This document shows, one piece after another, positions 17,085-24,243 of a stretch of DNA of 64,000 nt. The number at the start of each line of letters is the position of its first letter. The first letter of the stretch is position 1. Below the pieces are notes generated by a model. It was not told the DNA's origin and did no database searches. It saw nothing but the letters and a program-made list of their open reading frames with translations. Where the stretch lies: assembly GCA_945865815.1 (NCBI GenBank), contig CAMBFR010000004.1, positions 31,604 to 95,603 of the forward strand, written 5' to 3'. The position numbers were made by a program, and so were the translations under genes. Source of the DNA: Candidatus Sulfopaludibacter sp. SbA3 (GTDB lineage Bacteria > Acidobacteriota > Terriglobia > 20CM-2-55-15).

Positions 17085-17989
17085 GTCGTCCTCCAAAGGC
17101 GTAAGTCACCGGTGCGCTTTTCAGATTGCAGATTGATCCACATCAACGCGTCCGGAATGGGAGTTCGCATATCACTCCAGCCGGTCTGAACGCCAACGTC
17201 AAGATCTTGAAGAGCCCTATCAAAGTGTTCCATGGCTCCCTCGTCTGCAACCTCCCTTAGCCGTTGCCATCGTGCTTTCGCCCTCGTCTCGGACACTCGG
17301 CATTCACCAACCCAGTTGCGAAGCGCTCCACGAGGCAGGTTGCTCGCTGCGGCGCACAAGGTATCCAGCTTCGGAAGGTGTTCCAAAAGCCACGGTCCAT
17401 GAGCGAGTACGTGATCACTTCCGCATTTGAGCTCGGAATCTCTGATCTCCTTCCATTTCAAGTCCGCATCGGCGGTGGTAACGCGATGGAACAGCAGACC
17501 GCTCCTCTCGCGGCCAAGTTCTTTCTTTGTGGCTCTGCAGAGATCCTCCGCAAGTGCGTGGGCTTGCGCGAAAGGCCACCCGGACTTCACGAGCGCTATC
17601 CCCGCGCTTGCCGTAATCCCCCTGGTTTCGGGATGTTTGTCTGCCTTCATCCTGAAATCGCGAAGATAGAACTCCGCAAACGGTATTGCAAATTTTCCAT
17701 GCACAATGACCGTCAGGTCGTCGCCGCCCAGAACGATAGCGCGAGCCTGTATCCACTGAGCATCGTCTGATTCCGGATGATTCACCAAGGCGTCAAAGGC
17801 GGCTTTTGCCGCGCTCTCCGTGACGGTGCGCAGGGAAGCAGAAAATTTCTTTAACCCTGCGAGATCATTCCCATACTTCAGCACATGCTGGCCGACTCCG
17901 TTACCGTCGATGTGAATGACGGCAATGTATCCCTCGTCGAAGAGGTCGGCATCTTCGATAAATTTTCGATTCTCACTCGGTGGAAGCAA
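17081..17989 (-). CDS. cas10: Cas10, second part (GGDD cyclase palm), after an in-frame TAG
   Basis: This 302-residue reading frame carries the catalytic centre of Cas10. IHIDGNGVG (D28) and VLGGDDLTVIV (GGDD at 88-91) are the metal-binding elements of the palm that makes cyclic oligoadenylate from ATP. A helical C-terminal domain follows. It is in the same frame as the upstream piece (17993-18478), separated only by TAG and one ATT codon. The nominal start is a TTG with no clear ribosome site, so separate initiation is doubtful. TAG read-through, a split two-chain enzyme, a recent nonsense mutation and a sequencing error are all possible. No HD nuclease domain exists in either part, as is common in III-D. 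Confidence 0.8.
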   Translation of the reverse strand: MLPPSENRKFIEDADLFDEGYIAVIHIDGNGVGQHVLKYGNDLAGLKKFSASLRTVTESAAKAAFDALVNHPESDDAQWIQARAIVLGGDDLTVIVHGKFAIPFAEFYLRDFRMKADKHPETRGITASAGIALVKSGWPFAQAHALAEDLCRATKKELGRERSGLLFHRVTTADADLKWKEIRDSELKCGSDHVLAHGPWLLEHLPKLDTLCAAASNLPRGALRNWVGECRVSETRAKARWQRLREVADEGAMEHFDRALQDLDVGVQTGWSDMRTPIPDALMWINLQSEKRTGDLRLWRTT

Positions 17990-17992
17990 AAT

Positions 17993-18478
17993 CTAACGCA
18001 GCGAATCTCCGTCCCTTTTGAAGCTTGCAAGCTTCTCTCGCACGATCCGATCTTCGAGCCCGTCCTTCTCTCCTATCCGCACTGCAGGGAGACCCGTTCG
18101 ACCGCTGCGGTTGGCCAGCGGACCAGCAACCGGCAGATCGGGAGTTAGGACGTTCCGTGCATCGCCAAGCTTCGGATAGACGTCCCTCATGTTCTCGGCC
18201 CATGCCTGCACAATCTGAAGCCCCGGAGCACGCTGGGATACAAAAAAAGGCCAATGGTTTGCAAATGCCTGGAGATTCTCGGCTCTATCGAAGAGCATCG
18301 TCGCGCCTCCTGCGGCCGCAAAACATTCTTTTGCGTGACATTGTCCCGCAAGCTCCTGAATCTCTTTGTCGAGCTTGACGATGATATTGCTGCCGCCGCA
18401 GAGCTCGCGCAGGCGGTCGGACTGGAGAATCCAAGCCTGAATACCCTTTGCTTCCGTTCGGTAAAAGAAATCAGCCAT
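17993..18478 (-). CDS. cas10: Cas10, first part (N-terminal palm), ends at in-frame TAG
   Basis: A 161-residue fragment beginning MADFFYRTEAKGIQAWIL, then SDRLRELCGGSNIIVKLDKE, typical of the first palm-like domain of Cas10/Cmr2. GGATMLFDRAENLQAFANHW follows. The later segment SGRTGLPAVRIGEKDG corresponds to the usual zinc-ribbon area but has no Cys pairs. The HD domain that normally precedes is absent. The ATG at 18478 has GAGGG upstream. Together the two parts would give about 465 residues, a compact Cas10. The stop lies in the linker just before the DGN-containing palm. Confidence 0.8.
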   Translation of the reverse strand: MADFFYRTEAKGIQAWILQSDRLRELCGGSNIIVKLDKEIQELAGQCHAKECFAAAGGATMLFDRAENLQAFANHWPFFVSQRAPGLQIVQAWAENMRDVYPKLGDARNVLTPDLPVAGPLANRSGRTGLPAVRIGEKDGLEDRIVREKLASFKRDGDSLR

Positions 18479-18484
18479 TAGCCC

Positions 18485-18619
18485 TCACAAGGTTTTCGGA
18501 ACCATAGGATGAAACGCTTTGGCTTCGTGAACGCGTTCGAGCCGTTCGGATTCCGATGACTCCACATCCCTGACGACATAAACTTCCGTCGGTGTAGAGT
18601 TCTTACAAATAGGACGCAA
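18485..18619 (-). CDS. Possible small protein or leader peptide before cas10
   Basis: An open frame of 44 codons from a TTG at 18619 ends TGA 6 nt before the cas10 ATG. It has a protein-like make-up: PTEVYVVRDVESSESERLER, then VHEAKAFHP. It is too short to assign. The start codon is unsupported and the frame overlaps the divergent promoter area of cas6. It could be a real small cas-associated protein, the tail of an eroded gene, or chance. Confidence 0.22.
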   Translation of the reverse strand: MRPICKNSTPTEVYVVRDVESSESERLERVHEAKAFHPMVPKTL

Positions 18620-18621
18620 GA

Positions 18622-19500
18622 ATGTTCGTCAGTCTAGCCGCAGAAGTTGAGATCTTGCAAGAGACAGTCATTCCTCTCGCACATGGCGAGGCCATGCATG
18701 CGGAATTCTTACGCCGTGTGGCGAACCTCGATCCGGCGGTTGCGACCCACCTTCACGGAGAGGCAGATGGGAGACCACGCCCCTATACGCTATCCGGACT
18801 TCAGGTCGAACAGCCGGTCGTTAGAGATGGACGGGTCTCTCTGCGAACAGGAGACAGGGCGTGGTTCCGTCTAACCGCGATGGGGGAGTTGCCGTGTCAG
18901 GCGCTTCTGGCAATGTCGGAGTCTACGGATCGGTGGCTTATCCGGGGCAGGGGGTTCGAGAGTGAGGCTCACGTACGGCGATGGTGCGCGCACGCTGAAG
19001 AGCATCCCTGGGCAGGAATGGTAAGCACGAAAGAGTTGCAGGAATCTGCATGGGCGGCGGCGGAATCTGAACCGAAGGGATCGCTTCTAGTCTTTCACAG
19101 TGCGACGGCGTTTGAAGAGTCGGATAAGGGATGGGCCTCCGGGATGCCGCTGCCGGTGCCCCGTCTGGTGTTTGGAAGTCTGAGGCGGCGGGCGCTCGAA
19201 TGCACGTCTTTCGGTGAGCCGGCCAACGCGGCAGAACTCATCGAAAGGCACATTGCTCTCGGCCGGTTTGGGCCACTCTTGTCGCAGATACTCTTCTTCG
19301 AAAAGCACAGGTTTCAGCGGTCCGGGTTTACCGGAGAATGCGAGTTTCGTTTTGACCGCGAATTGCCTGAGCCGATTCGGGTCTGGTTTCACCTGCTCGC
19401 GAATCTGGCCTTCTATAGCGGTGTTGGCCGGGAGACCAGTTGGGGCATGGGACAGATCCGCCGCGAACCTGAGGACAAGTTTTCCTATCGCGGTCCGTAA
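18622..19500 (+). CDS. cas6: Cas6 crRNA-processing endoribonuclease
   Basis: A 292-residue RAMP-fold protein. The C-terminal region GFTGECEFRFDRELPEPIRVWF, then LLANLAFYSGVGRETSWGMG, is the signature of Cas6 proteins of the PF10040 type; the glycine-rich loop binds the repeat stem. Cas6 would cut the 36-nt repeats of the array at 22930-24041. Its own catalytic His cannot be assigned by eye. It is the first gene of the plus-strand operon, divergent from cas10, with AGGA 8 nt before the ATG. Confidence 0.85.
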   Translation: MFVSLAAEVEILQETVIPLAHGEAMHAEFLRRVANLDPAVATHLHGEADGRPRPYTLSGLQVEQPVVRDGRVSLRTGDRAWFRLTAMGELPCQALLAMSESTDRWLIRGRGFESEAHVRRWCAHAEEHPWAGMVSTKELQESAWAAAESEPKGSLLVFHSATAFEESDKGWASGMPLPVPRLVFGSLRRRALECTSFGEPANAAELIERHIALGRFGPLLSQILFFEKHRFQRSGFTGECEFRFDRELPEPIRVWFHLLANLAFYSGVGRETSWGMGQIRREPEDKFSYRGP

Positions 19501-19547
19501 GAACTCGGGTGAATCACGCGTTATCTCTATATAGAAGGGAGATGCAC

Positions 19548-20111
19548 GTGGACGATTCATCGAACAACAACCAATCGGCGCTGGACCGGCTGCGAGGCGG
19601 GGACGACGTTCAGGACGATTCCTCGGAAACGGGGCTGGAGCGGGCCAACCAGGAACTGCAGGTACGGGCCGATCCGAGGCGCGTAACGCCCGGAAAGATT
19701 GTCTGGCCGTGGTCGCGCGAGGCGCGGGCCCGTTCGGCGGCCCGGGACTTGAGTGTCGAAGCGCAGTTGGATATTTTCAAGGACGATCTCCGCGCCATTC
19801 GGATCGCGCGCGAAGTGCTCAGCCGGGCGGCGACGATGCGGGCCGTTCAGGCGGCAGAGACGGCCATCTTCGAGATTCGGTGCCTCGGTGAGAGCGCGCG
19901 TTTCGCTGTCGTGAACCGCACGCACCTCGAGATGACGCGGCAGTTTCTTTTGCAGCTCGAAACGATCGAAGGATTTCGCGGACGCGTCACACCGGAAATT
20001 CTCGACGCGCTGAAGGAACGGGCCCTGTCCGAGTTTTCCACGCGAATGAACCGGGCGTCGAAGTCGGACTTCGAATTCTCGAAGGACGACATTCTCAAGA
20101 TCAAACCCTGA
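19548..20111 (+). CDS. Unknown 187-residue protein in the adaptation operon
   Basis: It sits between cas6 and the reverse transcriptase (11 nt gap to the RT). The first ~45 residues are acidic and likely disordered (DDSSNNNQ, GGDDVQDDSSE). A mostly helical body follows, with RVTPGKIVWPWSREARARSAARD, then VLSRAATMRAVQAAETAIFEI and FEFSKDDILKIKP at the end. No family is recognised. The GTG at 19548 lies at good distance from GAAGGGAG; the ATG at 19542 is too close to it. Its position suggests a partner of Cas6 or of the RT-Cas1-Cas2 adaptation complex, which is inference. Confidence 0.6.
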   Translation: MDDSSNNNQSALDRLRGGDDVQDDSSETGLERANQELQVRADPRRVTPGKIVWPWSREARARSAARDLSVEAQLDIFKDDLRAIRIAREVLSRAATMRAVQAAETAIFEIRCLGESARFAVVNRTHLEMTRQFLLQLETIEGFRGRVTPEILDALKERALSEFSTRMNRASKSDFEFSKDDILKIKP

Positions 20112-20122
20112 GCGGCGCAGCA

Positions 20123-21262
20123 ATGACAGACCTTCTCAAGATTGCGGGAATGGCTGAGGTCCCCGGCGTCGTCTTGGCAACCGAACTTGACCTCCGCGGC
20201 GCGTGGGAGCGGGTTCACAAGAAGGCCGGAATGCCGGGCGCGGACGGCGTTACGACCAGCCGTTTCGGCCGCTCGGCCGAAACCGCCTTCAGCAATCTCG
20301 AAGCAGATCTCGCAAACGGACGGTACCGGCCGTTGCCGCTTCGAATGGCGCAGCTTGAAAAGAAGGCCGGAGGCGGCCTGCGGCTTCTTCTGGTTCCGCC
20401 GGTGGTGGACCGTGTGGCGCAAACCGCCGCGGCGCAATGGCTCGGCAGGAAGTGGAACCCCGCCTTCGATCAGGCCAGCTATGCCTATCGCCCGGGCATG
20501 GGTGTCCGCGATGCTCTCCACCGGCTTGGCGAGTTACGCGATCAAGGATTCCGTTGGATTCTCGACGCGGACCTCCGGTCCTTTTTCGATTCGATCGATC
20601 ACGATCTTCTCCTGGCCCGGCTGCGGCGCTGCCTCGGAGAGCGTTCGCCGATGGCCGGATGGATACAGTCCTGGATCCGCGCCACCGTGTGGGACGGCGC
20701 CGAGCTGTTGTGCGTGGAGCGCGGCGTCCCGCAGGGCTCGCCGCTGTCCCCGATCCTCGCGAACTTCTACCTGCACGAATTCGACGCGCGAATGCGCGCG
20801 GCAAAGATGCATCTCATCCGGTATGCCGACGACTTCCTTCTGCTGGCGCGAACCCCGTTCGAACTGGAGGAAGCGCGGACGCTCGCAAAGGACGTCTTGA
20901 AGGACTTGAATCTCGAACTGAACGACGAGAAAACGCGGACGGTGACCTTCGAGAGCTGCTTTCGGTTTCTTGGAGCGGAGCTGCAGAAGGACTCGATCCT
21001 GTTGCCGTTCGAAAAGAGAAAAGAACCGAAGCGCCCTGCCTACATCGCGCCGGTCATGCCGCCCGCCCTGCTGCGGGCGTTTCGGGCCGGGGATTTGAAG
21101 GCGTCACGGCCACTGGTCTGGAACGGATCGGCCGGAAGGATGCGCGGACCGGAACCGGCGCCGCCGGCGCCACCGCAACGTTCGAAACCGAAGGCGCACG
21201 AAGTTCTGGCGGGCGCGACGCGCACGGCTTCGTTGAGCTTGTTGAAAGGGAGTGGGAGATGA
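20123..21262 (+). CDS. CRISPR-associated reverse transcriptase (group II intron-like)
   Basis: A 379-residue reverse transcriptase. Fingers: GLRLLLVPPVVDRVAQ. Motif A: ILDADLRSFFDSIDH with D150. Motif B: GVPQGSPLSPILANFYLHEFD. Motif C: YADD at 234-237. Motif D and the start of the thumb follow (NLELNDEKTRTVTF, CFRFLGAEL). No endonuclease domain is seen. The last ~60 residues are Pro/Ala/Lys-rich, like a linker. The gene ends in an ATGA overlap with cas1, so this looks like an RT-Cas1 fusion separated into two chains, suited to acquiring spacers from RNA. Confidence 0.9.
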   Translation: MTDLLKIAGMAEVPGVVLATELDLRGAWERVHKKAGMPGADGVTTSRFGRSAETAFSNLEADLANGRYRPLPLRMAQLEKKAGGGLRLLLVPPVVDRVAQTAAAQWLGRKWNPAFDQASYAYRPGMGVRDALHRLGELRDQGFRWILDADLRSFFDSIDHDLLLARLRRCLGERSPMAGWIQSWIRATVWDGAELLCVERGVPQGSPLSPILANFYLHEFDARMRAAKMHLIRYADDFLLLARTPFELEEARTLAKDVLKDLNLELNDEKTRTVTFESCFRFLGAELQKDSILLPFEKRKEPKRPAYIAPVMPPALLRAFRAGDLKASRPLVWNGSAGRMRGPEPAPPAPPQRSKPKAHEVLAGATRTASLSLLKGSGR

Positions 21263-22425
21263 GCCGGGAAGAGACTTCATTGGTGGTGAATCTTGCGGCT
21301 GGAGAAGGCTTCGGGCCGCATGAGGAAAACCTCCGTCTGCGGCGTCTTCAGGCGGTGGACGCCGCCGTGCGCGGCAGCTTGGGAAGCGCGAACACGCGAT
21401 TCCTGCACATCACAGAGCAGGGATCCATGCTTCGCCGCTCGGGCGAACGCGTGGTCGTGACGAAGGAGGACGCCAGGCTGCTGGAGATTCCGTTGATCAA
21501 ACTGCAGGGAATCCTCCTGTATGGGAATGTTCAGGTCACAACGCAGTGCATCGGCAGTCTGCTCGAAGAAGGCGTGTGGGTCAGCTTCCTGTCGCGTGGC
21601 GGCAGGTATCGCGGCCGGTTGCAGCCGCCGCACGAGCGCGGAGGCCGGTTGCGGCAAATGCAGTGGCATCGCTCCAAAGACGCGGCGTTCTGCCTCCGGT
21701 TCGCGCAGGCCGTGGTGCGGGGCAAGATCCTCGGGCAGAAGCTGGTCGCCGCGGCGTATGCCAAGAACTATCTGGCGGAGACTCTCGGTGAGGGACATAC
21801 CGTTCTGCGGGATTCGCTGGAGCGGGTCGACTCCGTGCAGAGCCTGGACGAATTGCGCGGGGTGGAAGGCAATGCCAGCCGCGCGTACTTCGATTTGTTC
21901 CGGCGGTGGAACCGGTCCGAGCTGCCATTCGAAGGGCGCCACAAGCGAACGGCGTCCGATCCCATCAACGCGCTGCTGAACCTGGGCTACACGCTGCTCA
22001 CGAGAGAGCTGGAAGGATTGATCGAGTCCGCCGGCTTCGATCCAACCGTCGGCTTCTATCATCAGCCCGACGACGACCGGCCGTCACTCGCATGTGACTG
22101 GGTCGAAGAATTCCGGCACGTGGTCGTGGACCGGTTGGTCTTGAGGCTCATCAACACCGGAAGCATTCAGGCCAGCCACTTTGAGGTTCATGAAGACAAG
22201 GGCGGGATTCGTATCCGGCCCGAGGGACTTCGCAAGTTTCTCGTGGCGTATGAGAAAACCGTGATTGGCGCGGAGAGCGAAGAGAAGCAGGCCTTGAGGT
22301 TTCGAGCTGTCTTCCTCAACCGCCTGGCGGCGTTGCTGGACTCCGTGACGCGCGCGGCCGGGCCCTACCGGACGCATCTCGAAATGGCAGAGGAAAATGC
22401 GGCAGGCGTCCGATGCTCTACATAG
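21259..22425 (+). CDS. cas1: Cas1 integrase
   Basis: A 388-residue Cas1, the integrase that inserts new spacers. The catalytic residues appear as E203 (GVEGNASRAYF), H268 (VGFYHQPDDDRPSLACD) and D280, followed by WVEEFRHVVVDRL. The N-terminal beta domain contains LHITEQGSMLRRSGERVVV and the GILLYGNVQVTTQCI segment. The ATG at 21259 overlaps the RT stop. The same frame is open for a long way upstream inside the RT gene, but that part encodes an unrelated Arg/Pro-rich chain and is not counted. Confidence 0.92.
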   Translation: MSREETSLVVNLAAGEGFGPHEENLRLRRLQAVDAAVRGSLGSANTRFLHITEQGSMLRRSGERVVVTKEDARLLEIPLIKLQGILLYGNVQVTTQCIGSLLEEGVWVSFLSRGGRYRGRLQPPHERGGRLRQMQWHRSKDAAFCLRFAQAVVRGKILGQKLVAAAYAKNYLAETLGEGHTVLRDSLERVDSVQSLDELRGVEGNASRAYFDLFRRWNRSELPFEGRHKRTASDPINALLNLGYTLLTRELEGLIESAGFDPTVGFYHQPDDDRPSLACDWVEEFRHVVVDRLVLRLINTGSIQASHFEVHEDKGGIRIRPEGLRKFLVAYEKTVIGAESEEKQALRFRAVFLNRLAALLDSVTRAAGPYRTHLEMAEENAAGVRCST

Positions 22426-22688
22426 TTTGCTACGACATTTCTGATGACAGCGCAAGGACCCGAATGTCCGATAAGCTTCTGGATTTTGGCGTCCGCATCC
22501 AGGAAAGCGTTTTCGAGTGCGTCCTCGATCCGTATTCGTACGTCCGTATGATGCAATCTTTGGACAAGGTTCAGATCGCCAAAACCGACCGGCTCCGCGT
22601 CTATAAGGTGTGCCAGACCTGCACGGAGGATATTCGCATCTATGGTCCCGGGGAAGTGACCTGTGACCCGGACTATTACCTGGTATGA
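22413..22688 (+). CDS. cas2: Cas2
   Basis: A 91-residue Cas2, the structural partner of Cas1 in spacer integration. MLYIVCYDISDDSARTRMSD is the typical first strand and helix with the conserved Asp, followed by DFGVRIQESVFEC. It starts inside the 3' end of cas1 (13 nt overlap). It ends 241 nt before the first CRISPR repeat. Confidence 0.92.
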   Translation: MLYIVCYDISDDSARTRMSDKLLDFGVRIQESVFECVLDPYSYVRMMQSLDKVQIAKTDRLRVYKVCQTCTEDIRIYGPGEVTCDPDYYLV

Positions 22689-22929
22689 CGGCAGATACGG
22701 CCCAAAAGGAGCGATTCGCATGGAGGGTCAATCATTTATGGGGTTTCCGAAAATCGGCCTCCGATGGCCGAGGGTTACGCGGATGCTAAAACTCGCTCCG
22801 AATGAACAGTTTGTCGGGAAGGAAGTAGCGCTTGAGGTGTCCTGCGCCATATGGAACGAAAGCAACGAATGCGATGTACGGAAACCGGTGCTACAATCCG
22901 TGTGCTTTCAAGGACGTGGAGACGCCGCT
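22689..22929 (+). promoter_or_regulatory. CRISPR leader
   Basis: A gene-free stretch between cas2 and the first repeat. TACAAT at 22892-22897 is a fair -10 box that would start transcription shortly before the first repeat; no good -35 is seen. The decayed repeat at the other end of the array supports this side as the leader. A short open frame over this area runs into the repeats and is not credited. Confidence 0.65.
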
Positions 22930-24041
22930 GCGGCGAGATTGGAAGGCGGGCAACCGCACTGAAACTCAGAATCGGCGACGCATATCACTGAAGTATCAGC
23001 GGGCGGCGAGATTGGAAGGCGGGCAACCGCACTGAAACATGCTGGTTCCGCTTCGTGATGTTGAGCATATGTTGCGCGGCGAGATTGGAAGGCGGGCAAC
23101 CGCACTGAAACAATACTCCCAGGCTTGTTCCACCTGAATAGACTGGCGGCGAGATTGGAAGGCGGGCAACCGCACTGAAACTCGGACCTGACATCCACCT
23201 GTCCTTCATAACCCAAGCGGCGAGATTGGAAGGCGGGCAACCGCACTGAAACCAAGTAAAGCTTTTTTCGTACTCATATTTACCCCCCTGCGGCGAGATT
23301 GGAAGGCGGGCAACCGCACTGAAACTCTTTTTCTGCTACTGGCATTAAGATTGTGCACATGCGGCGAGATTGGAAGGCGGGCAACCGCACTGAAACCGGA
23401 ATCTAGACTAGCGAGGAAAACCTATCGCTGGCGGCGAGATTGGAAGGCGGGCAACCGCACTGAAACGCGCCAGTGAACGCGGTGAACGCGAAACGTGCAT
23501 TGCGGCGAGATTGGAAGGCGGGCAACCGCACTGAAATAAGTCTTGTCATTTGCAAGTAGTCCTTTACTAGTGGGCGGCGAGATTGGAAGGCGGGCAACCG
23601 CACTGAAACTCATCCTTAGTTGTGCTGTTTCCCTTGCTTTGGTTCCAAGCGGCGAGATTGGAAGGCGGGCAACCGCACTGAAACACAAGAACTGCGTCTC
23701 CGGGCGGTGATTCTGCCAAGCGGCGAGATTGGAAGGCGGGCAACCGCACTGAAACTTTCTTCCCTCTCTTCTTGAGTATATGACACATACGCGGCGAGAT
23801 TGGAAGGCGGGCAACCGCACTGAAACGCGGCTCCTCCCGTGACAGCCAGCCACTCAAGCCAGCGGCGAGATTGGAAGGCGGGCAACCGCACTGAAACTCT
23901 GCTCCATCGTATACATCGGGCATCTTCTCCCGGCGGCGAGATTGGAAGGCGGGCAACCGCACTGAAACTCATGGGTTCGATGTTGCCGGAAGAAGTTTGC
24001 CGCACGCGGCGAGATTGGAAGGCGGGCAACCGCAATGCAAT
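22930..24041 (+). CRISPR. CRISPR array, 16 repeats of 36 nt, 15 spacers
   Basis: Repeats begin GCGGCGAGATTGGAAGG and end CAACCGCACTGAAAC. Starts: 22930, 23003, 23076, 23146, 23217, 23290, 23361, 23431, 23502, 23574, 23649, 23720, 23791, 23862, 23933, 24006. Spacers are 34-39 nt, mostly 35-37. Repeat 9 ends AAAT instead of AAAC. The last repeat diverges over its final seven bases (ATGCAAT), marking the leader-distal end. The GAAAC ending implies transcription on the plus strand, with an 8-nt-type 5' handle from the repeat end. A weak stem is possible between parts of the repeat. Confidence 0.98.
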
Positions 24042-24150
24042 TCACGAATTGCGCGGCGATGACGGCGTGGATCGATCGGACGGATTCGAAGCGATTGCGG
24101 ACAATCTGATCAATTTGGGGCGCCTTCTGGCCGCCCAAGCGGCGAACTGA
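24042..24150 (+). pseudogene. Possible gene remnant after the array
   Basis: The frame directly after the last repeat reads GDDGVDRSDGFEAIADNL, then INLGRLLAAQAAN and a stop at 24150. It looks like the C-terminal end of a protein without a start. It may be what is left of a gene into which the array or its terminal repeat was placed. The remaining bases to 24240 show nothing recognisable. Confidence 0.25.
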
Positions 24151-24243
24151 AAGAAGATCCAGGCAAGAAAAGCCGGCGAATTCAGAGAGTAGGAAGCCGA
24201 TCCAAGACGTCATTCTTGCCCCGGAAAATAACTAACCAGCCGG

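Noticed and set aside
20437..21258. Long open frame continuous with cas1 on its 5' side
   Set aside because: It lies in a different frame inside the RT gene, is Arg/Pro/Ser-rich without any domain, and the RT frame carries all RT motifs; only the part from 21259 is Cas1.
22663..22962. Open frame across the leader
   Set aside because: It runs from the end of cas2 into the first repeat; the region functions better as leader and the peptide has no recognisable domain.
22908..24035. Several minus-strand frames with repeating peptides such as FSAVARLPISP
   Set aside because: These are translations of the CRISPR repeats, not genes.
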